Origin: an uncultured Oscillibacter sp.
GTDB taxonomy: Bacteria; Bacillota; Clostridia; Oscillospirales; Oscillospiraceae
Assembly (NCBI RefSeq): GCF_910587525.1
Contig: NZ_CAJULS010000068.1
Location: forward strand, 1 to 12,241
DNA length: 12,241 bases
Reading direction: 5' to 3'
A program made the translations under genes and the position numbers. Of the stretch, positions 1 to 6,255 are shown in pieces (position 1 is the first letter of the stretch; each line of letters opens with the position of its first letter). A model generated the notes under the pieces. The model was not told the DNA's origin. It did not search any database and was given only the letters and a program-made list of their open reading frames with translations.

Positions 1-10
1 CTTCCGATCT
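1..10. other. Residual Illumina adapter at the contig end
   Basis: The first ten bases read CTTCCGATCT, identical to the last ten bases of the standard Illumina TruSeq adapters; on the minus strand this is AGATCGGAAG. The MATE reading frame runs well up to a conserved-looking ...GVAIPT segment and then becomes D-R-K exactly at this point. The bases are therefore a library artefact and should be trimmed. Confidence 0.85.
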
Positions 11-591
11 GTGGGAATGGCTACGCCCTCCACACCCATGTGAAAGCCAAAGATCAAAAGGGCATTGCCCGCCACGTTGATAGCGTTCATCCCCAGGGAG
101 ACCCACATGGAGATTCGGGAGTTGCCCATGACCCGGAAGAGGGCCGCCCCGGCGCTGTAAATGGCCAGGAAGGGGGTGGAGGACTCCACGATGAGGTAGT
201 AGGTGTTGGCGTAGGCGGCCACGTCCGGCTCCACCTGGCCGAAGACCGTGCCCAGCACGAAGCCTCTTCCCAGGTAGAACAGCAGTGTGATCAGCAGGGA
301 GACCTCCCCCATGAACAGCAGCAGTTGGGCGCTGGAGTGGCCGGCCTTCTCCGGCTCACGGCGGCCCAGGTACTGCCCTGCGATGGCGGCGCCGCCGGTG
401 GCCAGGGCCGCGAAGGCGTTGACCAGCAGCACGTTCACCGTGTCCACCAGAGATACGGCAGAGATGGCCGCCTCCCCTACCTGGGAGACCATCACGGAGT
501 CAAAGAGGCCCACGGTGATGGCCAGCAGCTGTTCGATGACCAAGGGCACGATGAGCCGCCGCAGGTCCTGGCGGGAAAATTCGATATTCAT
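11..591 (-). CDS. MATE family efflux transporter, N-terminal part, cut by contig end
   Basis: About 193 residues of a multidrug and toxic compound extrusion transporter, an inner-membrane protein that normally exports cationic drugs or metabolites using a Na+ or H+ gradient. The start is typical of clostridial MATE proteins: an R-R-L-I-x-P-L-V-I-E-Q-L-L stretch at residues 11-23, then a hydrophobic segment with the V-D-T-V-N-V-L-L-V-N helix and an A-L-A-T-G-G-A-A-I-A motif near residues 65-75, followed by further membrane segments. A full protein has about 450 residues and 12 helices, so more than half is missing to the left. The start is uncertain: ATG at 589-591 lies 19 bp from the GAAGGAA ribosome-site candidate (611-617), whereas an in-frame TTG at 604-606 is spaced 4 bp from it. 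It lies 34 bp behind the AraC-type gene and is probably its co-transcribed target. Confidence 0.88.
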
Positions 592-625
592 CTGACTGGT
601 TTCCAAAATATTCCTTCTTTCCAAA

Positions 626-1474
626 CTAGCGGAACTCCCGGGGGCTCATGTGGAAGGTGTTCTGAAAGGCCCGCAGGAAGGTGGAGTACTCCGCGAAACC
701 CGCCTGCTCTGCGGCCTTCATCACCGGTACGCCGGAGCGGATCAGCTCCCCGGCCCGCAGCAGCCGCTTCTGGCTGATATACTGGTGGACCGTGTAGCCG
801 GAGACGGCCTTGAAGCGGTGCATCAGGTAGTAGCGGCTGAGATAGAACCGCTTGGAGAGGCTCTCCACAGTGAGCTCCTCCTCCAGATGGGCGGCGATGT
901 ATTTGAGGATCTCCTCAATTTTGGGGTCCACCCGGTAGCTGTCCCGCTCCTCCTGGGCGGTGCGGCTGCGGAGGATGTCCCGGTTTACGCCGATGAGCAG
1001 CTGCTGGCAGAGCGTGTCCGCCAGACGGCCGGCAGCGAACTCCTGAGACCGCAGGGCTTCCTCCAAGCGCTGAATATTCTTCATGTACTCCAGACGCCGC
1101 TCCGGGTTGGTGCGCAGCAGGTGAAAGCCCCGGTTCCGGACGGTGTGGAAGCAGGCGTCCAGGGCCTCTTCCGGGTCGCTCCGGTCCGCCAGCCACTCCC
1201 GGCCCAGCCAGACCACAACCCGTTCATAGGGCTCCGAGGGGTCGATGATGGGCCGGTGGATCATGTTGTGCTGCACCAGCAGCACGTCCCAGGGGCGGAG
1301 AAAATAGGTCACGCCCTCCACCACATAGGTAACCTTGCCGCCCAGCAGCAGGATCAGCTTGTCAAATTCGTGGTAGTGGTAGTCCAGCTTTGGCGCGCGG
1401 CTGTCCTTCAGGTGAAACAGGCGGAAGCCCTCGTTAAGATAGCCCCGCTTTCCCACCTCGCTCCGATCCAGCAT
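626..1474 (-). CDS. AraC family transcriptional regulator with cupin sensor domain
   Basis: A 282-residue DNA-binding regulator. Residues about 15-85 form an AraC-type cupin (His33, His35 and Glu36 in H-Y-H-E-F, then G-G-K-V-T-Y and L-R-P-W-D-V-L-L-V), which usually binds a small ligand. Residues about 185-282 carry the two helix-turn-helix units: L-T-V-E-S-L-S-K-R-F-Y-L-S-R-Y-Y-L then A-A-E-Q-A-G-F-A-E-Y-S-T-F-L-R-A-F, ending in the family signature M-S-P-R-E-F-R. The length fits the family. The start at 1472-1474 is supported by GGAGGTGA at 1479-1486. It is followed 34 bp later by the MATE transporter on the same strand, so local control of efflux is a reasonable inference; the ligand is unknown. 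Confidence 0.93.
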   Translation of the reverse strand: MLDRSEVGKRGYLNEGFRLFHLKDSRAPKLDYHYHEFDKLILLLGGKVTYVVEGVTYFLRPWDVLLVQHNMIHRPIIDPSEPYERVVVWLGREWLADRSDPEEALDACFHTVRNRGFHLLRTNPERRLEYMKNIQRLEEALRSQEFAAGRLADTLCQQLLIGVNRDILRSRTAQEERDSYRVDPKIEEILKYIAAHLEEELTVESLSKRFYLSRYYLMHRFKAVSGYTVHQYISQKRLLRAGELIRSGVPVMKAAEQAGFAEYSTFLRAFQNTFHMSPREFR

Positions 1475-1512
1475 GGGTTCACCTCCGGTTGTTTGTCAGT
1501 TGAAGCGTTATG

Positions 1513-1541
1513 ACTATACCGCACTTTTTGTGGTTTTACAA
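1513..1541 (-). promoter_or_regulatory. Probable sigma-A promoter of the araC-MATE operon
   Basis: On the minus strand, TTGTAA (1541-1536) and TATAGT (1518-1513) are separated by exactly 17 bp, with the start codon about 40 bp downstream. Both boxes match the vegetative consensus at four or more of six positions. It is the best promoter-like sequence between the upstream terminator and the gene. Confidence 0.55.
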
Positions 1542-1610
1542 CCGGGATTCCGCACAAAACCATGCAGATATTCCGGTCCGCTTTAGGCAAAAGGCCATCG
1601 CCGTCCCGGG

Positions 1611-1642
1611 AAAAAACCGCCGGAAACGTCAGCTTCCGGCGG
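1611..1642 (-). terminator. Rho-independent terminator of the oxidoreductase-dehydrogenase operon
   Basis: A perfect 9-bp stem (CCGCCGGAA at 1617-1625 with TTCCGGCGG at 1634-1642) and an 8-base loop is followed on the minus strand by six T residues (1616-1611). It lies 20 bp after the dehydrogenase stop codon and separates this operon from the araC promoter. Confidence 0.85.
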
Positions 1643-1662
1643 CTGTGTGCGGTATCAGCGGA

Positions 1663-2634
1663 TCAGTATCCCCTTGTCCGGTCCACCAGATTTTTCAGGG
1701 GCTCGCCCCGGCCATAGCGCAGCAGGTCGGCGCAGAACATCTCCACATTGACATCGCAGGTGTAGCCCAGGGTCATGTTGCCGGAGACGTGGGGCGTCAG
1801 GATGAGGTTCTTGGCCTCCCACAGGGGGTGGTCCGGGGGCAGGGGCTCCGGGTCCATCACGTCCAGGGCCGCGCCGGCCAGCCGGCCGCTGTTCAGCGCC
1901 TCGATCAATGGCTTCTGCTCGATGGCAGTGCCCCGGCCCACATTGATGACATAGGCGTCCCGGGGAAGCAGGGCGATGCGGTCCCGGTTCAGGATGTGAA
2001 CGGTCTCCGGCGTGCCGGGGAGGGACATGATGAGGACCTTCACGGAAGGCAGAATCTCGTCCAGCCGGGAGATGGGGGATACCGCGTCAAAGCCAGGCAC
2101 CGCCCGGCCGGAGCGGCTGAGGCCGATGATTTTGGCTGCACCCATACCCCGCAGCCGTTCTGCCACGTTGATGCCGATATTCCCGGTGCCAAGAAGGGTA
2201 AACTCGTTATCCCGGATGGAGCGGATGGGCAGCTGGTTGGACCACTCCCGGTCCCGGACAATGGCCCCGTATTCCGGCATCCGCCGCAGCAGCATCAGCG
2301 TCACCATTACCACATGCTCGGCGATGGTGACGCCGTAGCTGTTGGAGTTGGTGAGCATACAGTCGGGGTTGGCGAAGACCGAGGGGTCCTTGCAGTAGGG
2401 GTCCACCCCGGCATAAGAGCAGCAGTACCATTTTAAGGAGGCGGGGGCTGTCCGCAGCAGGTCCGGAGAGTGAGCGTAGAGTACCTCGCAGCGCTGGAGG
2501 CACTCCCGGGCTTCCTCGAACTGGTCCGGGGCGAAAAAGTGGGGCACAAACCCAGCCTGAGCGGCGGCGGATTCAATTTTGGCCCGGTGGACCCCGGTGA
2601 GGAATTCCTGATAGATGCAGATGTCACGGCTCAT
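1663..2634 (-). CDS. D-2-hydroxyacid dehydrogenase (NAD(P)-dependent)
   Basis: A 323-residue cytoplasmic enzyme of the family that interconverts 2-oxoacids and D-2-hydroxyacids (glyoxylate/hydroxypyruvate reductase, phosphoglycerate dehydrogenase and relatives). The Rossmann motif G-T-G-N-I-G is at 149-154. The catalytic set is present: Arg234 in N-V-G-R-G, Glu263 in D-P-E-P-L-P and His282 in T-P-H-V-S-G. The length fits the family. After the second beta strand of the cofactor domain the sequence reads G-L-S-R-S-G-R (171-177) without the acidic residue usual in NAD-dependent members, which hints at NADPH use. AGGAGG lies 10 bp before the ATG. It is the last gene of a three-gene operon, 21 bp after a small membrane protein gene. 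The substrate cannot be told from sequence. Confidence 0.93.
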   Translation of the reverse strand: MSRDICIYQEFLTGVHRAKIESAAAQAGFVPHFFAPDQFEEARECLQRCEVLYAHSPDLLRTAPASLKWYCCSYAGVDPYCKDPSVFANPDCMLTNSNSYGVTIAEHVVMVTLMLLRRMPEYGAIVRDREWSNQLPIRSIRDNEFTLLGTGNIGINVAERLRGMGAAKIIGLSRSGRAVPGFDAVSPISRLDEILPSVKVLIMSLPGTPETVHILNRDRIALLPRDAYVINVGRGTAIEQKPLIEALNSGRLAGAALDVMDPEPLPPDHPLWEAKNLILTPHVSGNMTLGYTCDVNVEMFCADLLRYGRGEPLKNLVDRTRGY

Positions 2635-2655
2635 GACGATGATACCTCCTTGATT

Positions 2656-2820
2656 TCAGTCGGGTTTGTTTTTCTGCCGGTTGAACCACAAGAGGAAGGC
2701 TCCCATGGTGGCGACGGCAAAAACGGTCCCTGCGTTTGGCCAGTTCCAGGAGAGGAAAAGACCGTCTGCCGCGAAGCCCGCCGCGACAGTGGCGGCAAAC
2801 GCAATTAGGGCGAGTTTCAT
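2656..2820 (-). CDS. Small hydrophobic membrane protein, 54 residues, function unknown
   Basis: An uncharacterised small protein I do not recognise. The start M-K-L-A-L-I-A-F at 2818-2820 is preferred over an upstream in-frame start at 2859, because GAAGGAAGG lies at a suitable distance before it and the upstream start would overlap the FAD gene. Residues about 3-22 and 28-45 are hydrophobic, with W-N-W-P-N between them, giving a likely two-helix membrane hairpin; the tail N-R-Q-K-N-K-P-D is positively charged and probably cytoplasmic. It starts 17 bp after the FAD oxidoreductase stop and ends 21 bp before the dehydrogenase start, so it is almost certainly co-transcribed with both. A link to their function is only inferred from position. 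Confidence 0.65.
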   Translation of the reverse strand: MKLALIAFAATVAAGFAADGLFLSWNWPNAGTVFAVATMGAFLLWFNRQKNKPD

Positions 2821-2837
2821 GAAATAAGACCTTCCTT

Positions 2838-4439
2838 CTATGGAGTGATGAATTCGCAAATCTGCTCGGCGCAGCGCATTCCGTCGGCGGCGGCGGAGAG
2901 GATGCCCCCGGCATAGCCGGCTCCCTCGCCGCAGGGGTACAGCCCCGGCAGGGAGGACTGGTACGTCCCGTCCCGGGGAATACGGACGGGGGAGGAGGAG
3001 CGGGTCTCCACGGCGGTGAGCACCGCGTCAGGGGCGTTGTAGCCCCGGAGCTTTCGCCCCAGGATGGGCAGGGCCTCCGCGATGGCGCCAGACACGAAGG
3101 GGGGCAGGCACCCACGCAGGTCCGTCCACGTCACGCCGGGGCGGTAGCTGGGTTTTACCCGCCCGGAACCGGCAGAGGGCCGCCCTGCCAGAAAGTCTTC
3201 CACCCGCTGGGCGGGGGCCAGGTATCCGCCGCCGCCAAGAGCGTAGGCGGCCCGTTCCAGCCGCCGCTGGAACTCGATGCCGGCCAGGGGAGAGTCCCCG
3301 CCGAAGTCCTCCGGCGTCACGTTTACCAGCAGCGCACCGTTGATATTTTCACGGGCGCGGGCAAATTCGCTCATGCCGTTGGTGACCACCTGGTTCGCCT
3401 CGGAGGCGGCGGCCACCACCTCCCCGCCGGGGCAGACGCAGAAGGAGAAGGCGGAGCGTCCGCCGGGGAGGTGGCAGGAGAGCTTGTAGGCGGAGGCTGG
3501 GAGGCCGGGGTGCCCGGCATACTGCTTATACTGGGCGGCGTCGCAGTCCGCCTGCCGGTGCTCAATGCGTACGCCCACGGCAAAGGGTTTGGCCTCCAGG
3601 CGGAGGCCCCGGGCATGGAGCATGGTGAAGGTGTCCCGGGCGGAGTGGCCGGGACACAGGGCCAGGTGGGTGCAGGGGAGGGAATAGGCCCCCTCCGGTC
3701 CCTCCGCGGTGACGCCGGCCAGACGGCCCCGCCGGATGTCCAGGTCAGTCAGGCGGGTTTCAAAGCGGATGTCTGCCCCCAGGCGGAGGAGTTCTCCGCG
3801 CAGATTTTTCAGTACGGTATGGAGATAGTCCGTACCCACGTGGGGCTTGGCGTCGATCAGGATGTCCTCCGGTGCGCCGCAGAACACCAGCTGCTCCAGA
3901 ATAAAGCGGTGGCGGAGGTCCCTGGTGCCGGTGTTCAGCTTTCCGTCGGAGAAGGCTCCTGCGCCTCCCTCGCCGAACTGGACGTTACTCGTGAGATCCA
4001 GCTGGCCCGAGGACCAAAAGCGCTCCACATCCGCCTGCCTTGCATCTACGGCGCGGCCCCGCTCCAGCAGAATAGGCCGCAGGCCTGCCCGGGCCAGCAC
4101 CAGGGCACAGAAGAGGCCCGCCGGTCCAGCACCCGCCACCACCGGGGGGGTCTCCGGCGCGGGGCGGGGGGCGGGAAGAACGTAGGCAGGCTTTGGCACG
4201 GAGCGGCTGATCCGTTGGCTGCGGCAGCGCCGCAGGAGGCTGGCCTCGTTTTTGACGGAGACCTCCACAGTGTAGACCATGGACACGCCCTCCCGGGCGT
4301 CCACACTGCGTCGGAGGATGCGGAGGGAGAGAACGTCTGCCTCCCGCACCCGCAGCAGCCGGGCAGCCTCCGCAGTGAGACCGGACATTGGAACGCCGGG
4401 GGAGAGCTTGATATTTTCGATTTTCAGCAAGTGCGTCAC
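2838..4439 (-). CDS. FAD-dependent oxidoreductase of the COG2509 type
   Basis: A 533-residue putative flavoprotein dehydrogenase of the widespread but biochemically uncharacterised NAD(P)/FAD-dependent oxidoreductase family (COG2509). The N-terminal 95 residues form the family's small alpha-beta domain. The dinucleotide-binding motif G-A-G-P-A-G is at 103-108, with the ribose-binding glutamate in L-L-E-R-G near 126. An F-G-E-G-G-A-G-A-F-S-D-G-K-L segment follows in the middle, and the C-terminus carries P-C-G-E-G-A-G-Y-A-G-G-I, a hallmark of the family. The start is a GTG codon at 4437-4439 after an A/G-rich AGGGAAAGGG; a TTG three codons inside is an alternative. It is the first gene of the operon with the 54-residue membrane protein and the dehydrogenase. 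The substrate is unknown. Confidence 0.9.
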   Translation of the reverse strand: MTHLLKIENIKLSPGVPMSGLTAEAARLLRVREADVLSLRILRRSVDAREGVSMVYTVEVSVKNEASLLRRCRSQRISRSVPKPAYVLPAPRPAPETPPVVAGAGPAGLFCALVLARAGLRPILLERGRAVDARQADVERFWSSGQLDLTSNVQFGEGGAGAFSDGKLNTGTRDLRHRFILEQLVFCGAPEDILIDAKPHVGTDYLHTVLKNLRGELLRLGADIRFETRLTDLDIRRGRLAGVTAEGPEGAYSLPCTHLALCPGHSARDTFTMLHARGLRLEAKPFAVGVRIEHRQADCDAAQYKQYAGHPGLPASAYKLSCHLPGGRSAFSFCVCPGGEVVAAASEANQVVTNGMSEFARARENINGALLVNVTPEDFGGDSPLAGIEFQRRLERAAYALGGGGYLAPAQRVEDFLAGRPSAGSGRVKPSYRPGVTWTDLRGCLPPFVSGAIAEALPILGRKLRGYNAPDAVLTAVETRSSSPVRIPRDGTYQSSLPGLYPCGEGAGYAGGILSAAADGMRCAEQICEFITP

Positions 4440-4443
4440 GCCC

Positions 4444-4497
4444 TTTCCCTGGGGAGATGTACAATTTCATTGTAACACAGATTTTCCCTGGGGAAAA
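4444..4497. repeat. Duplicated operator-like palindromes in front of the FAD oxidoreductase
   Basis: A 12-bp direct repeat (TTTCCCTGGGGA) occurs at 4444-4455 and 4483-4494. The second copy sits inside a perfect 7-2-7 palindrome (TTTTCCC-TG-GGGAAAA, 4482-4497). Between the copies lies a second perfect palindrome, TACAAT-TTC-ATTGTA (4460-4474), overlapping the probable -10 box. This spacing around one promoter is what a repressor or activator site looks like; no binding protein can be named. Confidence 0.5.
4469..4477 (-). promoter_or_regulatory. Probable extended -10 promoter of the FAD oxidoreductase operon
   Basis: On the minus strand TACAAT (4474-4469) is preceded directly by TGT, an extended -10 element, 29 bp before the GTG start. 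The -35 position (TTTTCC, 17 bp upstream) is weak and coincides with the palindrome at 4482-4497, consistent with a promoter that depends on a regulator. Confidence 0.45.
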
Positions 4498-4608
4498 CCG
4501 CGGGTTCAAAAAATATATACAAACTTTTCAGACGCTTTTAAGTTATGGGACCTATACTGAGACCAAAGCACAGGGCAGAAGAGATTTTAAAGAAAATGCA
4601 AAGAAACT

Positions 4609-4639
4609 TCAAACTTTCGACATATTCCCGGCGTATGAT
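4609..4639 (+). promoter_or_regulatory. Tentative htrA promoter, possibly ECF type
   Basis: TCAAAC (4609-4614) and CGTA (4632-4635) are 17 bp apart, which resembles Bacillus ECF promoters of the TGAAAC-N16-CGTA kind but is off in one base and one spacing. TATGAT (4634-4639) overlaps it but has no fitting -35 box. The site is 49 bp before the htrA start. No convincing sigma-A promoter was found nearer. Confidence 0.3.
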
Positions 4640-4687
4640 CGGTTCTAAAGAAAAGAAGACCGGGATACATAATAGGAGGTAAGCATT

Positions 4688-6082
4688 ATGTATAACGACG
4701 AACACAATCTGTACCACTACACCTACCGCAGAGACGGCAGCGAGGTCACGCCGCCGGCTGCGGATGACTACCAGCCCGCTCAGCGGCCTGTGCAGGAGAT
4801 GAAGCCTGTGAAGAAAAACCGTACCGGATTAAAGATTACCGCTCTGGCCCTGAGCTGCGCCCTCCTGGGCGGCGGTGTGGGCGGCGGGGTTGTATGGGCC
4901 GCCACAAATCACGGCGGCGGCGCCCCCCAGAATGCCCCCGTGCTGAGAAACGACGCCGTGTCCTCCGGGGACGCAGCCTCCACCGTAAAGCTCAACCGGG
5001 TGGACGGCCAGACCCTCCTCACGGATGCGGAGGTCTATGCCGCCAACGTGGACAGCGTGGTGGCCATCAACACCACCGGAACTGCCACCACCAGCAACGG
5101 TTTCTGGCAGACCCAGCAGCCTACCTCGGGCGCAGGCTCCGGCTTTGTTCTGACCCCCGACGGCTTCATCGCCACCAATTACCATGTGATCAGCGGGGCC
5201 GAGACCGTCAAGGTGACATTCTACAACGGGGATGCCTATGACGCGGAGGTCATCGGCGGCGACGAGGATTACGACATCGCCGTTATCAAGGTGGAGGCGG
5301 AGAATCTCCAGCCCGTTACCATGGGAGACAGCACTCTGCTGAACGTGGGCGACCGGGTTCTTGCCATCGGCAACCCTCTGGGAGAGCTGACCTTCTCCCA
5401 GACCGGCGGCATGGTCTCCTCCGTGAACCGGGCCATTGACGTGGAGGGCGTGCCCTTCAACATGATTCAGACCGACGCCTCCATCAATCCCGGCAACTCC
5501 GGCGGGCCCATGTTCAACCAATATGGCCAGGTGGTGGGCATCGTTTCCGCCAAGTACACCAATACCTCATCCGGCGCCAGCGCCGAGGGCCTGGGTTTCG
5601 CCATTCCCATCAATGACGTGGCGGCCATGATTCAGGACATCATGACCAATGGATTTGTGACCAATAAGGCGTATCTAGGCGTTCAGGCCATGTCCATGAC
5701 CCAGCAGATTGCCAGCCAGTTCCGCTACGACATCACAGAGGGCCTCTTCATCAGCGCCGTGGACAAAGACGGCGCGGCGGACAAGGCGGGCATCCAGATG
5801 GGCGATGTGATTGTCAAGGTAGATGACCACGAGATTAAGACCATGGCAGACCTGACCATTGCGAAAAAACAGTACCGGGCGGGGGATATCTCCACGGTGA
5901 CGGTTTACCGCCAGGGGGAGACCATCACCACGGAGCTCACCTGGGACGCGGTGCCCGAGGACCAGCAGATCCAGCAGGAGGAAACCCAGCAGCCCCAGAA
6001 CGGCAATAACGGTCAATACGGCAACGGCTATACAAACCCCTATGACCTCTTCGACTACTTCTTTGGCAACCGGGGCTGGTAA
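4688..6082 (+). CDS. htrA: Membrane-anchored HtrA/DegP serine protease with one PDZ domain
   Basis: A 464-residue extracytoplasmic quality-control protease that degrades or refolds damaged envelope proteins. Residues 1-45 are polar and charged (cytoplasmic), 48-72 form the membrane anchor, about 110-320 the trypsin-like domain and about 328-416 the PDZ domain (Y-L-G-V at 329-332, G-D-V-I-V-K-V-D at 372-379). The catalytic triad is visible: His166 in T-N-Y-H-V-I, Asp196 in D-Y-D-I-A-V and Ser271 in G-N-S-G-G-P. A Gln/Asn-rich linker (424-449) leads to an unusual aromatic end, D-L-F-D-Y-F-F-G-N-R-G-W. AGGAGG at 4674-4679 is 8 bp before the ATG. It is monocistronic, divergent from the FAD oxidoreductase operon and ends in a shared terminator. 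Confidence 0.96.
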   Translation: MYNDEHNLYHYTYRRDGSEVTPPAADDYQPAQRPVQEMKPVKKNRTGLKITALALSCALLGGGVGGGVVWAATNHGGGAPQNAPVLRNDAVSSGDAASTVKLNRVDGQTLLTDAEVYAANVDSVVAINTTGTATTSNGFWQTQQPTSGAGSGFVLTPDGFIATNYHVISGAETVKVTFYNGDAYDAEVIGGDEDYDIAVIKVEAENLQPVTMGDSTLLNVGDRVLAIGNPLGELTFSQTGGMVSSVNRAIDVEGVPFNMIQTDASINPGNSGGPMFNQYGQVVGIVSAKYTNTSSGASAEGLGFAIPINDVAAMIQDIMTNGFVTNKAYLGVQAMSMTQQIASQFRYDITEGLFISAVDKDGAADKAGIQMGDVIVKVDDHEIKTMADLTIAKKQYRAGDISTVTVYRQGETITTELTWDAVPEDQQIQQEETQQPQNGNNGQYGNGYTNPYDLFDYFFGNRGW

Positions 6083-6141
6083 ACCCTGATCTCCCTTCCG
6101 TGTGTCCGGCGGCGGCTTCGCGGCAGCAGCTGCGGCAGGGC

Positions 6142-6163
6142 AAAAAAGCCGCCTATGCGGCGG
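6142..6163 (-). terminator. Back-up terminator for the sigma operon (minus strand)
   Basis: Read on the minus strand, CCGCC-GCATA-GGCGG is followed by C and then six T residues (6147-6142). It lies downstream of the bidirectional hairpin at 6219-6251 and points away from the sigma operon, so it could catch read-through transcripts before they run antisense into htrA. The stem is only 5 bp, though GC-only. Confidence 0.45.
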
Positions 6164-6192
6164 ACGCAGGAGAAGGTTATATATAGAGAGAC

Positions 6193-6220
6193 AGATCGCC
6201 GAACACAGATTGCCGAACAA
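6193..6220. repeat. 14-bp imperfect tandem duplication
   Basis: AGATCGCCGAACAC (6193-6206) is followed directly by AGATTGCCGAACAA (6207-6220), identical at 12 of 14 positions. It sits between the htrA stop and the convergent terminator; probably a minor slippage product. Confidence 0.5.
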
Positions 6221-6251
6221 AGCGCACCGTGCGAAAGCACGGTGCGCTTTT
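6219..6251. terminator. Bidirectional terminator between htrA and the sigma operon
   Basis: A perfect 14-bp stem (6219-6232 with 6237-6250) encloses a GAAA tetraloop in the plus-strand RNA. The plus strand ends in TTTT and the minus strand in CTTTGTT, so it can stop both the htrA transcript and the oppositely oriented operon, whose last stop codon is only 5 bp away. Confidence 0.85.
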
Positions 6252-6255
6252 GGCG

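Noticed and set aside
40..777. Long open frames antisense to the MATE, AraC, dehydrogenase, FAD and TrkH genes
   Set aside because: Typical by-products of GC-rich codon bias: low-complexity Gly/His/Gln/Arg-rich sequence without ribosome sites, lying opposite clearly recognisable genes.
4553..4558. TATACT as a vegetative -10 box for htrA
   Set aside because: No -35 hexamer at 16-18 bp, and it would leave a leader of about 125 bases without recognisable structure.
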